Shown here piece by piece: positions 45,230-57,404 of a DNA stretch of 64,000 nucleotides. The position numbers and the translations under genes were made by a program. Source of the DNA: Hyperoodon ampullatus (Eukaryota; Chordata; Mammalia; Artiodactyla; Ziphiidae); NCBI GenBank assembly GCA_949752795.1, contig OX457061.1, positions 32,492,425 to 32,556,424 of the forward strand, read 5' to 3'. The notes below the pieces were generated by a model. That model had not been told where the DNA came from. It searched no databases and saw only the letters and a list, made by a program, of their open reading frames with translations. Each line of letters starts with the position of its first letter. The stretch's first letter is position 1.

Positions 45230-45595
45230 TCCTTCCATGTCTCCAAAAGCCCTCTGAACATTTCCTACCGCAGAGGGTATTTTAGCATCAGGGCTGCTCC
45301 CTCTCCTCTCTCAGGTGCCTGCCCACACATGGCTTTCTCAGCGAGGTCGTCTCTGGCTGCCCTGTCTAAAGCTGTCACAGCCCCCTGTCCCTCTTTACCT
45401 CTTTTATCCTGCTTTATCTTTCTCCTTAGCACTTACCACCATCTACCCAAGCACATACCCTGTTTATTGTCTTACCCCCATTAGAACATGAGCTACATGA
45501 AGGCAGGGCATGCTGCTCTGTTCACAACTGGAAACTCAGAACCTAGCAAGGTATGTAACACATAGTAAAAGCTAAATAAATATTTAATCAATCTA
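45230..45595 (+). mobile_element. L2 LINE 3' end
   Basis: 'agaacatgagctacatgaaggcagggc', then 'acacatagtaaaagctaaataaatattt'. Characteristic L2 terminus. Confidence 0.75.
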
Positions 45596-47440
45596 TTCAT
45601 GCAACTAAAGTCATTCACAAACATCCAGCACAGAATGGATTCTCAAAAATAAAAGTGTGGACGAACAGACAGAGGAGGTATGTACCCAGTTTCTCCTGAG
45701 ATCTTCCATTTGGGTTGGTGGGAAATCTCATTTTCCATGGAGTTTGCACAGGGGGGAAAACAGGCCCTTGCTTTTCCTCTGGCCTCGCTGTGAAGCACTG
45801 ATCTGTGCTGAGATTTCTTGGAGGCGTGAACTCCTGACCCTGCTCCTTCTGGAATGCCGGGCTGGAGGCTCTCAGAGAGGAAGCAGGAGGTGACTGGGGC
45901 CTGGGCGTCAGCCCCAGACGGGAGCAGCAGATGGAGCCGGGGACAGCTGGAGAGGAAGGCCTGGAATCCTGGCGGAGGAGGGAAAAGGTGTGTGCCAGGG
46001 CTCCTGGGCTGGCTGGCAGAGGAGGACGGGCTTCTTGTTAGGTTAATTGAGGTAATTTTTGCTGCCACCTTTCGGATAGTGATAAAATTCTCCTACAAGC
46101 CACTGATTGTATCTCTGACTCCTGCCTTGTTCCACTGTACAGAGACAGTGCTCTAAATTTAGCTTCAGTTATTTAGCTATTCCTTAAAACTCTGTCACTT
46201 AAAAAATAATTATAGGATTTCTCTGACAGACTGTAATACATGGAGTGCACAAATTACAGGTATAACTTGGAGATCCAACTGGGATCACGAAATAAAATTG
46301 ACAGCAGTGGCCTAATTCCAGAGTAGTCCATGTGGCAGCTAGAGAGACTTTGTTCCTTAGGCCCCTCTCCTTAATCTGCATTTTGAGCCAAAAGGTCAAA
46401 GGAACCAAAAGAAACTAAAAAAAGTGGTCTCAAGCCCAAGGTACAGACCCTGGGGAAAGTCCAGTTTTCCTTCTGCTTGGCAGAGCTGGAAAGACCACCC
46501 GGGCCCCCAGAAAGTCAGATGTGCTCTCCCTGAGTGCAGAGGAAGTTAGGCTGAGCCCCGCTCTGTCTATCCACTCAGCCAAGAGCCTGACATAGTTGAC
46601 CTCTAGGAGAGAAGGGGTTTTTTCTTCTCTTAAAAAAAAAAGAAAAAAAAACTCTTGGATTTTCTGTGATTGTAAACTGCAGAAACCAAAGTCAGTCTCT
46701 CAAGGGAAAAATGATGCCCAGGAGGAAAAGAACTGGTCCCTCTGGGAAGTGAAGACCCCACTCAGAAGAGCCCTGGTGGACATAAAAGCCACAGAGAGAT
46801 GAAGAATTCTGTTTTTGATTCATTCCACAAATGGTACTGTGTTCCCACTTTGGTACAGTCCCTGGGGACTCACAGCAAATCAAAGGAACAAGGGCAATCT
46901 ATTCAGCCTAAAACCTTCAGTGGATGCTACAGAAGAAGGATCCAGGAGGGGCAGAGAGGGCCCAGGGAGTAATGCCTATAGGGAAGTAGTTGAGCCCAGA
47001 GGCAGGGAACTGGGGACGAGGATGGCGCTGCCCTGCTGGTGAGCACTGATGTCTGCGGATTTCCCACTTAAATCAGGCTTTTCAAGGATGGTTCATCATG
47101 GCTTTCCAGGAGGAGTAAAGGGCTCTCTGGCCACATATATTTCCCTAGGATGCTGGGTAGAGGCTACGGTCCAGGGCTGTAACTAACCCTTCCAAGGTTA
47201 ACCCTGGCACACCTGGTGGCTTGGAGCACATCCAGCACTAAGACAGCCAGTTGGTCCAGTTGGAAGGGATCATCTGGGCTTTTCACTCCAAGCTCTGTGT
47301 TTGTCAGAGTCGCTGACTCAAGCCCAGAGCAGATAAGTGACTGGTCTCAGGCCACAGAGCAAAGCTGCGGCCATGTCGTGAAAAGGAGCCAGCTCTCCGT
47401 GTCTCAGTCCAGGGCTACCATGTGTAAAGCAACTCCTGGG
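45596..47440. other. Intergenic stretch, no gene seen
   Basis: Moderately GC-rich with overlapping short frames on both strands (45643-46156). None has domain features or splice support. Confidence 0.4.
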
Positions 47441-47443
47441 CTA

Positions 47444-47670
47444 GTGAAAATAGCACTGGCTTTGAAGCCAGATGTTCTTAGACTAGAATCGAGACCCTGA
47501 CACACAGGTGCAGATAGGTCTCTCAAAGCTGCTGTTTTCCTCTCTGTATAGTGAGGATGGTCATCCCTGCTGGGCTTCCTGCCCTGTGTGGCTATCAGAA
47601 TCGAATGATCCAACCTGAGGGAAAGTGCTCTGTAAACTGTAAAGTGCTGAGCGGATACTGCTCACTGTCA
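47444..47670 (+). mobile_element. MIR SINE, nearly full length
   Basis: 'gcactggctttgaagccagatg', 'aggtctctcaaagctgctgttttcctctctgtatagtgaggatgg', then 'aaagtgctctgtaaactgtaaagtgctg'. Confidence 0.8.
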
Positions 47671-48375
47671 CGGTTCCTCATCCGTGACTCAGATTCCAAA
47701 GGGGCCCATCCCGCCGACTTGAGCCCTAAACAGAACAGCGTGATATGGACAGGAATGGTGGCCAGGTGACTGTGTAGTCAGAGCAGCAGAAAACAGAAAG
47801 CAGGCCCTGCATCATCCTGCTGTCCATCCCTCCCTCTGCCCGCTTCGTCTCCCCCAGATGGGCCTGGCTGGAGGGAGCTGCAAAGCTGTCCACCTTCCAC
47901 GTGGCTCTGAGGCCCTGGCTGGGCAAAAGCCAGAAGGCAGATCTTGGGCATTTGACCGATTCTTTCCTGCCGGTGTGAACATCTCAACTCTCAGCCTCTC
48001 CTCCTGACTTCCCGAGGGACATGCAGAGGACCCTGTCCCTGGACGATCTGTCTCTCATGAAACCAGAGGTTACCCTGTATTCTGAAAGCGGTACCAGCAC
48101 CCCCAGTCCTTTGGAGGGCTAAGACCGGATGGCTGCTAGTTGGTGACGGGCCCCCAGATCTCCCAACACTGACCACTGCTGCCGCTGCTACCAGAACCAC
48201 CAGTCTCACTTTGAGGCTGCTTGGGGAGGGGACGGTTGCAGAAATCTCAGGACCCTCCATGATCACAAACCCCGTGAGTGCCTGAGGGAGCAGAGGGGAG
48301 ACTTGTGCTGCCCCTGAAGACAGCCCCCCTAACCAGTGGCCTCCTCTGAGTGCAACGTCCTGCATGAAATAAGGC

Positions 48376-48720
48376 ACAAAATGAATATTTGCTGAGCACC
48401 TACCTAGAATTCTCTAGGCACAATCACACCGGTCCTTCAACACCTGCTGAGTAAGAAACTACTACTCCTGCTTTACAAACGAGGAAATAAGAGTCCAAAA
48501 AGGTTGGGAAATATGCCCAAGGTCATGCAGATAACAGCAACATTAACATTAGCAGCAACGAGGGCTTTGAACAAGACAAACACATTTGGGGCGTCTTCTC
48601 ACCAGGACCCCACAGTAACCCTGAGGTGGTGATTAGCTCGCTGTCTTCCAGATGAGAAGGCTGGAACAGAAGCAGCCCCAGTCACACAGATGGTGAGGGG
48701 CAGATCCACAATCAAATCCA
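48376..48720 (-). mobile_element. Two reverse MIR fragments
   Basis: Around 48480 'ctttacaaacgaggaaataagagtcc' and around 48650 'cagatgagaaggctggaacagaagc' each give an antisense MIR core, followed by '...gtcacacagatggtgagg'. Boundaries are approximate. Confidence 0.65.
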
Positions 48721-49779
48721 GATCCCACTCCCGGTCTCCCGCACACGTGGGCTGCCGCTGGATTTAGACACGTGGCTCCGGATGCTCAGCCCGGCGTATG
48801 TGCCTCCAGCCATTAGGAATTCTCTCTGCAGAATCACCAAGGGAGCTTTTTCAGACTAGGTTCTCAGGCTCCACCCTGAAGATCTGGGCTCAGCAGATGT
48901 GGGCAGCGCCCGTGGCTGTGTTTACACACGCGCTCAGGTTCTCCCAGCACTCCCAACGCTGCCCCCCTGACTGTCAGAGTCAGCCTCCACCTTCCACCCT
49001 CACCTTCTGTCCTCACCACATCTGACGCTGTCCTTGCCCCCGTGGCCAACAGCCTCCCTTCACTGTAAATCCAGGGGCCACTCGGAGGCGCTCACCTCCA
49101 TCCACCTGTCAGGGGCAGCCCGCATCACAACCACTCCTCCTTCGCGAAACTCTCCCCATAGCCTCCCTTTGCTCGTGGGTTTCCTCCCGTCACTCTGGCC
49201 TCTCCTTCTTGGCCTCTCACGGACCTCTCCGCCTCCTTCTATCCGTTTCACCTGGCTGTTCCCAGAACTCTGCACTCAACCATCTTCTTTTGCCATTTTC
49301 TTTGCCCTGGGTGACCTTACCCACCTCGTGGCCTCAGTTACTGCCTTTGTGTGGATGACGCACATCCCTGCCCAGAGCTCCCCTAGAGCCCGCAGTGGTG
49401 GAGGCCCAAATGCCTCTGGATCTTGTCCACCCGGCCGTCCCACCTCAAACATGGCAGCATGTCCATAACGGAACACGCCATCTTCACCTCCGCGAAGGGT
49501 TCTTCACGGGTCACTGAAGGCATGAAACTGGTGGTGTGTAGGGGGGGATACATTCCCCAGCTCCTCCTGTGTCCTGTGATTGCCAAGGTGTAGAGATTCG
49601 AGCTTCTAAGTCTGAGAAGCATGCCAGCTCCCCCACTGCATGGCCACCATCCCACTTCTTCCTCTCTTCGGGGCTCTGCTGCGTTACTCTGATGCCTTCC
49701 TGACCAGACTCTCATCCACCCAACCCACCCTCCACCCAGAGCCTATCAATCAGGCCATGCCACTTCCCTACTAAAACCC
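48721..49779. other. GC-rich intergenic stretch
   Basis: A MER5-like scrap may lie at 48810-48890 (gcagaatcaccaagggagc). The longer frames (49034-49468 plus, 49383-49715 minus) overlap each other in antisense and have no protein signature. No gene called. Confidence 0.35.
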
Positions 49780-50280
49780 ATTAAGTATTTCCCTCTGACC
49801 GTCAGCACAAAACCCAAGCCTTTTATCTCCCTCCCAGAGCACTTCCTGTGGGTCCAGGCTTTCCTTTCCAGCCACTTCTCCCCCAACTGCCCACCAAACA
49901 GCGCTATGTATGCTCCGGGCACTTAGGCTTGAGCACGGTGCTGGGAAAGCTTCCAGGTATTTTGCTATCTTTGCACTACTCTTCCCTCTGGCAGGGAGAC
50001 TATCTCTTTCTCTACGTTTATCCTTCAAGTCTCCCTCAGGAGGCACCTCCTCCAGAAGCCCTCTCTGCCCACTGGCTTTAGGTGGGTGCCCCTCCCTCCC
50101 CTGCCATGGCAGCTGCTGCTTACCTCTTTCCCAGCACTGACCACTGATCCTGAACCATCACTGCCTGGTCTCCTCTCCCACGGGAATGCAAGCAACGTCT
50201 TGTCGCCTTCAACTTCCACTCTCCAGGGCCCACCCAGAACCGTGCCCGTGGCACTTAGTCAATGTCTGTGGACTAATATG
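49780..50280 (+). mobile_element. L2 LINE fragment
   Basis: 'tttccctctgaccgtcagcacaaaacccaagcc', 'caagtctccctcaggaggcacctcc' and 'ggcacttagtcaatgtctgtgg' follow L2 order. Confidence 0.65.
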
Positions 50281-50289
50281 ACGAAAACA

Positions 50290-50505
50290 GTATCACGCAC
50301 CAAACATTTATTGAGGACTCAGACTGCCAGGCACCATGCTAGGTACATGCATTGTATCATTTAACCCATACAACAACGCTAGATGGTAACTGATTCTTAC
50401 TCCCATTTTGCAGGTGAGGAAACTGAGGCACGGGGATATTAAGCAATTTGCCCAGGGTCACACGTTTAGTCAGTGACAGAGTGGAGACCAGGGCCCACAG
50501 CCCAA
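50290..50505 (-). mobile_element. MIR SINE, reverse
   Basis: 'ccattttgcaggtgaggaaactgaggcacgggg', then 'caatttgcccagggtcacac'. Clear antisense MIR. Confidence 0.88.
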
Positions 50506-51719
50506 GTAATGAGGGAAGAAATGTGTGAGGAAACTGTTATTCCAGGAGGTAGAGTGACCACAGCTTCTGCCCGGAATTAGGGAGGGACCACATTCCAGCG
50601 GGGATAGTGACCGTGCGATCCTGTGTAAAAGTCACTGGGAAATGAACTCTGAATTCACCATGGGAAACGGAAGACCACTAGCTCCTTAAAACTAACCCGC
50701 CATCCCACAGCTCTGAGGGCCTGAAGTAACCATATTCCCAAGCAAAACGAGGGGACAGAGGTTTTCCTCATCAGCCTCCCTGTTCGCCAGCCCCACTCAG
50801 TCTTCTTCAGGCCCCCTGTCCACTGAGCGATTCCCAGCAGCACGTTGCTTCCCTGGCAGCCGGAAGAACCACAAACCCCATCGTTTCCTTCAATTACCCC
50901 AGATTCCAGGCTATGCCAGGCACACACAAGGGCAGAAAGTGGTTTGAAATCTGTGTGCGGGAGATGTCGGGAAGGTTGGAGAGAGCAATTTTTGTTTCAC
51001 ATCGTTCCTTTGTATAATGTTGTACCCTTCTGACAAGTCCACATAATACAGCTTAACTTCACCAATTGCTGCCTTAAGAGAAAACAGTGAAGACCTATCT
51101 TTAATGTCAAATGAACAATGGGCAACCTTCCAGAGGAGGAAAATGACTTGCTTTGAAAGAGTTGGAGAAGAAAAGTGCAAAATGTTCCCAGCTTAACGTG
51201 AGGGGGGAAGAAAGTCAGCAGCTGTGTGCTGGCAGGTCGGCTCCCCGGCTGCAAGCCCAGGGCGGCCTCCGCCAGCCTCCTCTGACAGTCAGGCCCACAG
51301 GCTGAGGGGGAAGCCTCCGAGCTTGAGAGGGAACAGACAGTGGCTGTTTATTGCTCGGGAACGTTGAGCCAGCTGCCCTCAGCCCAGGTGTGCCTGTGCG
51401 TAGATGTATATATACATGGATGTAGAGCTCTCCTTTCGAAGACAAGGAACCCCTGAAAGTGTGTGTGGAACCCCCTGGGAACCTCAGCCACTGGTTCTCC
51501 ATCTTCTGCTGGAGCTTTCTGTTTGTACCTCATTCTCCCCACAAGTAGCCACTCTCCACTGGGCACTGAGATTCTGACCAACCTTGCCATCTAAACACTA
51601 TTTAAATGATTTTAACTCTTTAGGCTTTTCCCCATGAGATAGGGAGCATCTCAGGCTGCCTCTCCAGTTTCAGATTCCATCCCTGCCACCTCATTTCTGA
51701 TACTTCAGCCACATCAACG
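50506..51719. other. Intergenic stretch, repeat-free core
   Basis: No gene. 50990-51230 is AT-balanced, free of recognised repeats and lacks low-complexity tracts, so it is a candidate for conserved noncoding DNA. Confidence 0.35.
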
Positions 51720-52115
51720 TTCTTGTAAGGTCCTGACTGTGCAGTTTTGTGGTCCTGTTCTATGCCCCCAGTGCCTTTGCACATGCTGTTCCCTTTGTCT
51801 GAAATGCCCCCTGGAAAGTCCTACTCGTCATTTAAGGCTTAGATAAAGAATTTCCTCCTTCTGGAGTCCTGCTTGACTTCTCCAGTGAGTTTGCCACTCT
51901 CCTCTTTTGAGCTGTGGGCTACCTCTATCAGAGGAGACATTACTCTGTATGAGATTTATCCGTTTACATGATTTCTCCTCTATTAGGTGAAGATTGTCTC
52001 AGGAGCAGGGACTTTGGCTTACTCATCGACTTATACACATATACATATGAATTCACATGTACATGGACCTAGCTCAGGGACTGGCCATACAGTATGTGTT
52101 CAATAAAATGCTTGT
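51720..52115 (+). mobile_element. L2 LINE 3' end
   Basis: 'cagtgcctttgcacatgctgttccctttgtctg', 'atttcctccttctggagtcctgc', then 'atacagtatgtgttcaataaaatg'. Confidence 0.8.
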
Positions 52116-52129
52116 AGATTAGAGGGTCT

Positions 52130-52325
52130 AAAACTCAGCTTCTCAATGCTGGCTGCAAATTAGAATTACCTGCGGAATTAAAAACAAAACAAAACAAAAC
52201 AATGACAGCATCCAGATCACCTTGGAACTCCAGACCACCTGAATCAGAAACTCTGGGGATAGGGCTCAGCCACTGGGGCTTTTATGAGCCCTCTAGGTGA
52301 TTCTGATATGTTTCCTTTGTCTAGA
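52130..52325. mobile_element. MER5-like hAT DNA transposon
   Basis: 'tctcaatgctggctgcaaattagaattacctg' on the left, with 'ctctaggtgattctgatat' near the right end. The interior 'gaatcagaaactctgggg' fits MER5-type elements. A (CAAAA)n run at 52182-52202 sits in it. Confidence 0.7.
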
Positions 52326-53454
52326 AACTTACGGCTAAATGACATTTAATCCCCGCCCCCCAACACATATGATACACGGTGGTGAAGAAAGAAAAAGACA
52401 GCTACAATGAAGAGCTCCCTCTTAGAAAAAGAGAGAGGGGAAAACAACATCTTGTGGTCACAAGGTGTAGCATTTACACCAATGCATGTATGGACGGGGA
52501 TAACAGCACAGTGGACAGAGATAACCAGGACGTCTTTGCCCTGCGATGAAGGCCGACCAGCCTGGCCTCGTCTGGTTCTCCCTGAACTGCCTTGTCTATT
52601 GGCCACAGCTAGAGGGCCACGGGGTGGCTTCCCTTCTCAGGGCTGCTGACTTCCTCCTAGAGAGTTCATGGGGCTGGAAATGCCCTAGGAGTTGATCACT
52701 TTGTTGCAGGTTATCATTTGTCAGGCTTTGTGTTTTTCAGGCATTACAATTTTCCAAAACCTTAATAAGCTCTTGGTTGATCTGCATCCAGTCAAATGCA
52801 AAGTCAGAATTATGGGTCCTTGAATCTAGACCACTGTCTGAAGGTTCCAGTCCCTTAGTAGCAGGCCCTCCAGTTCGATCCATCTTGCTAATGATACACT
52901 GGAATGGGGATGCAGAGGGGCAAGGCTAAACTTCCCTTTGCTTCCTGGCTGCATCCCAGAGGATAGCTTTTTATGCTGCGGAAGAAAGAAGACATTGTAG
53001 AGTGTTGAAATATCATTCTACCTCTAGGTTCCAATCTTTTCTCCCTGTGTGTTTTTAGCCTCCCTCACTTCACTTATGCCAAGTTTAGCTTGGGATAGAC
53101 AGTTCAGCTTTTCCAACCCACCGCACTCCTCTCTGCCCTCCTGGACAGCTGATCGAGACAGGGTGGGCTCCGTTTCCTTCCCACTCAGCTTGCTTCATCC
53201 TTACAGGATGCTACTGAAGGCTTTATGAAGTAGCCAATCCTCTCCAATATAATTCATTTTTCTATCTCTAAAACACAGTTTGAGTCTCAAGATGGTACAT
53301 GTGATAGTTCACCCCAGCTGCTATGTAAGACATGACTGGGATTTCCAACTTTCCAGCCAAGAACAGAGGAATTCTTGGTGCTCTGCATGCTGCTATGAGC
53401 CAGCCAGTTATACTTTTTAGGATTTCACTTATAAAACCCCACGTTCAGAAGCCG
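52326..53454. other. Intergenic stretch, nothing recognised
   Basis: Only short frames on both strands. No repeat that I can name. Confidence 0.4.
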
Positions 53455-53850
53455 AGGTTACAATTATTTAGGACCTACTCCACAGCAAGTGAAAGAAACC
53501 CACCTTAAGATGACTTAAGCAAAAAAGGGGAATACACTGGCTCACCCAAATGGGCAGTCCGAGGTTTCTGCTCTCTTTAGAGGCGGTTGTATCTAAGGCA
53601 TGAAATTATGCCATCAGTCTACTCTCTCCTGTTCTCTCAAAATCTCAGCTCTGTCTTCCTTTGTATTGATTTCACTCTCTACCAGTAGCCCCAACAAAAA
53701 GAAAGTGCCACTTTTCTACTAGTTCCAGAGTCCCATTGCTGACTCTCATTAGCCCAAAGTGGGTCACATGCCCATCCCTAAACCAATCACTGTGGCTAGA
53801 GGATGCAATACAATGACTGAGCATGTGCCCGAACTTGAAGCCAACAATGA
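53455..53850. repeat. Old interspersed repeat, same family as 28.96 kb
   Basis: 'agcaagtgaaagaaacccaccttaagatgacttaagc', 'actggctcaccc' and 'gggtcacatgcccatccctaaaccaatcactgtgg' mark a diverged mammalian repeat. Family not assigned. Confidence 0.55.
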
Positions 53851-54176
53851 AAATTAGCCCAACCTAAAACACGCAGTCTGAGCATCAGAAAGATGTGTTC
53901 CCAAGGGAAAAGTCTGGTTCTGTTAGCAGAAGAGATGGTAGGTGGGCAAACCACAGAAGTTCACTTTAAGGACCATGACTGTGCTGGCTGCTGTGGCCCC
54001 AGAGCTCAGTACAATGCCTGCCACACAGGGCACGCTCTATCAATATTTGAATGAGTGAATAAATAAGTGAATGAATTCAGAGACTAACTCTATATCCCAA
54101 TCACTCTATGGGGAAGCCCAACGGAAAGAAAAGCTCTTCAAAAGCTTTCATGAGTTCTAGTGTATAGCCTAATTTT

Positions 54177-54481
54177 TTTTCTTTTTCTTTTTTTTTAATA
54201 TTTATTTATTGGCTGCGTTGGGTCTTCGTTGCTGTGCGTGGGCTTCTCATAGAGGTGGCTTCTCTTGTTGTGGAGCACAGGCTCTAGGTGCGCGGGCTCA
54301 GTAGTTGTGGCACGTGGGCTCGGTTGTAGTGGCTCACAGGCTCTAGAGCGCAGGCTCAGTAGTTGTGGCGCATGGGCTTAGTTGCTCCGTGGCATGTGGG
54401 ATCTTCCCGGACCAGGGCTCAAACCCGTGTCCCCTGCATTGGCAGGCGGATTCTTAACCACTGCGCCACCAGGGAAGTCCC
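54177..54481 (-). mobile_element. CHR-1-like long SINE, reverse
   Basis: T-rich tail on the left and the reversed head on the right (...accagggaagtccc). The target duplication agcctaatttt is at 54166-54176 and 54482-54492, 11 bp and perfect. Confidence 0.95.
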
Positions 54482-54819
54482 AGCCTAATTTTAATGACCC
54501 CTGGATTTGCCTAAATGGAGATATAATCCTTTTCTCCCCACAGGGATCCTTCTTCCCAACATTGTCACCAGAAGGGAAACCTGGCAATATTTCCCCAAAT
54601 TAAAAAATACAACAAATTTCTCTGAAGCAGCGAAGTTATATATTCATTCTTTCTTTAAGTCATTCATCCTACAAACATTTATTAAGCACCTCATATATCA
54701 GATACTATGCTAGGTACTAGGATATAGGTATAAAAGATCATAATCTCTTACTTTAAGAAGCTCAAGCCTAACAGAGAGACCAACAAGTGAGCAAAAAAAT
54801 GGAGGCAGCTTATGGAGTA

Positions 54820-55140
54820 AAAGATTACAGGCTTTGGAGTCCGACCCGGCGCCACCACTGAATTCTGGGTCCACCACTTGATTACCATTCAACATCAAGA
54901 GAGTTACTAACCTCCTCAAGCCTCATTTTTCCTTATCAGTAAAATTAGTTATAATAATATCACCAACTGAATTCTGGTTCCACCACTTGATTACCATTCA
55001 ACATCAAGAGAGTTACTAACCTCCTCAAGCCTCATTTTTCCTTATCAGTAAAATTAGTTATAATAATATCACCAACCTCACAGAGTTGTTGTGTGAATTA
55101 AATGATAATATGTATATGAACAGTGTGTAGCTAGAGCCTG
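54820..55140 (+). mobile_element. MIR SINE containing an internal tandem duplication
   Basis: 'gattacaggctttggagtccgac' to 'gagttgttgtgtgaattaaatgataatatg' is a sense MIR. Its middle is present twice (see 54858-55075), so this element is about 109 bp longer than usual. Confidence 0.85.
54858..55075. repeat. 109-bp tandem duplication, two units
   Basis: Units are 54858-54966 and 54967-55075. Apart from one clear substitution near the start (ctgggtcc against ctggttcc) they look identical, so the duplication is recent. An assembly artefact is possible. Confidence 0.9.
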
Positions 55141-56726
55141 GTACAAATGGTAGCAATTCTGTTTGAGGCTGTTGAAGACCAGAGGAAAGAGCAAGTCATC
55201 CTTTGGGAGTCAGAGAAGGCCTGATGGAAGAGATGAGATTTGAGCTGGTCTCAGGGATGAGCAGCAGATCACAATGTAGAGCGTCTAAAGGGAGTGCATT
55301 CTAACAGAGGGACAGTTTACTTAAAGCTTTGAAAACCCAAGGAAAATTGGTACGTTTACAGAGCAGCAGATATTTCTAGATGCCTTGCGTGTTGGTGGGA
55401 TAGTGATGGGAGTGGAAAGGTATGAAACACCAGCATTCGGGGAAAGAACAAGGATTCTGGGACTTCTCTGTCCGATGGGAGTATAGGGCACCTGGGAACC
55501 CCTGACCAATAACCATAAATCATTGGCGCCCCAGGTAAGTGGGTGTCAGAACAGCCATTATCTCTCCTGTACGCACATTATGATGGTGTCTTTCAGACCG
55601 ACGGAGAAGCTGAGGGTCCATTTACAGCTCCTTTCAAATGACTCGCAATAAATCACAGTATTTATTATTCACAATCTGGTTCAAACGAAGCAGGGATTGT
55701 GAGTTGGGGGTGGAGGTGAAGGGAGTGGCTTGACTCCTAAGGGAAAGGTTGGGGGGTTTAATGAGATAATATCCATGAAGCACTTTGTCTCCCAGAGGCG
55801 ATAACACGGCAGCTCCTGCTCAGGGACCGGGAGATCTGGGGAGATACTGTTTCTAAGTAGAGACGCTAGACTGAGGAACGCTAGAGAGAATGGAGGGGCA
55901 AAGACTTGCTCCTTAAGTAATTTCCCTCATCAGCATCATGGCCAGAACCATCCACTGCAGCAGAAACAAAGACATGCCAGTTAGGGGAGTGAGGTCCAGA
56001 CACTCAGGCCTCCGTGGCACCAGGGAAGAACCCAAGGTCCCCACCATGACCCATATCAGGCCCCCATCACACGGGCCGCCTGGGCTCCAGAGCCTTAGGC
56101 ACAGCCTTGGTCCTGAACCTTTCTCTCACCCAGCTTCTGCCCCGTTTCCCAACCTAACTCAGACTGCCAGCTGTGAGGGAGGAAAGGGAGACCAGGATCC
56201 AGAATTCCAAATTCCTGAGTAGCTGCCTATTGATGTCATAGGCCCCTCATGGGCACACACCATAGAAAGAACATCCACACTTTGCTACCACCAGGATGGG
56301 CGGGGGAGGGCTGGGCTACATGCTGAGAGGTGAGGTCATTATTCACCCTCTCACCCTGCTGAGTGCCTCCTTTCCCTCCCACCCCCACCCCCCCCGATCA
56401 TTCCCTCATTCCTACCCAGCATTACACACAGGCCTGGGAGAAGCCCGGGTCCCATGAATGAAGCATTCTGGAGAGTGTCCAAAAGGATGAAACAGTAAAG
56501 GAAAGTATCCACAAAGAAGACAGAACTTTAATTCTCCTTATCCCCTCAGCCTAAGCCTGCCCCCCTTCCCCGTGACCCACTTTTACGTCCCTGAAGACTC
56601 TATTTGAACATGATCCAGTTTCGAATTCCTTCTCCTTACACATTTATATTAGTTAAGATGAAACTAACTGCTGTAACAGATGAACTCCAAAATTTCAGAG
56701 GCTTAACTTCGTAAAAGGACTTTTAA
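55141..56726. other. Intergenic stretch, no gene seen
   Basis: Starts with an old-repeat-like segment at 55170-55330. The + frame at 55938-56222 has no domain. A repeat scrap is near 56640-56726 ('gctgtaacagatgaactccaaaatttcag'). Confidence 0.35.
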
Positions 56727-56739
56727 AAAATTTGTGGTC

Positions 56740-56977
56740 AAGGGACTTCCCTGGTGGTTCAGTGGCTAAGACTTCGCCTTCCAGTGCAGGGGGTACAGGT
56801 TCAATCCCTGGTTGGGGAGCTAAGATCCCACATGCCTCGCAGCCAGAAAAAAACAAAACATAAAGCGGAAGCAATACTGTAACAGATTCAGTAAAGACTT
56901 TAAAAAATGGTCCACATCAAAAAAAATATGTATATATATATAAATACAAAAATATATACGTAAAAAATAAATAAATA
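56740..56977 (+). mobile_element. CHR-type SINE with extended tail
   Basis: 'gggacttccctggtggttcag', then B box ggttcaatccc, followed by 'agcaatactgtaacagattcagtaaagac' and an A/AT-rich tail. An imperfect 13-bp target duplication is at 56727-56739 and 56978-56990. Confidence 0.85.
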
Positions 56978-57039
56978 AAAATTCATGGTCTATGTATACG
57001 TTTTTCTTCGATCATGGGAAGTGGGGCAGGGGGTGTGGA

Positions 57040-57404
57040 GAGAGAATGCTATGGACTCAGTGTTTGTGTCTCCCTCCCCCAGATTCGTACGCTGAAGCTC
57101 TGATGGTATTGGGAGGTGGGCCATTGGGAGGCAATTAGGTCATGAGGGTGGAGCCCTCAGGAACTGGATTAATGCCATTAGAAAAGAGACACAAGAGAGA
57201 CAGTCTCTCTCTTCACCTTGTGAGGACACAGCATGAAGGGGTCAGTCTGCAGACAAGGAAGAAGGCCCTCACCAGGAACTGAACTGGCCAGCACCTTGAT
57301 CTTGGACTTCCTAGCCTCCAGAACTAGGAGAAGTGAATTTTTGTCGTGTAAGCCACCCGGTCTACTGTATTTGTGTTATAGCTGCCCAAGCCGACTAAGA
57401 CAGA
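57040..57404 (+). mobile_element. MaLR (MLT1-type) LTR
   Basis: Begins near 'gctatggactcagtgtttgtgtctccc' and carries 'gaggtgggccattgggaggcaattaggtcatgagggtgg', ending 'gctgcccaagccgactaagacag'. This order is that of ERVL-MaLR LTRs. It appears solitary. Confidence 0.75.

Noticed and set aside
45643..46156. Overlapping frames of 141 and 100 codons on opposite strands
   Set aside because: Antisense shadows of one another in GC-rich DNA, without features of a protein.
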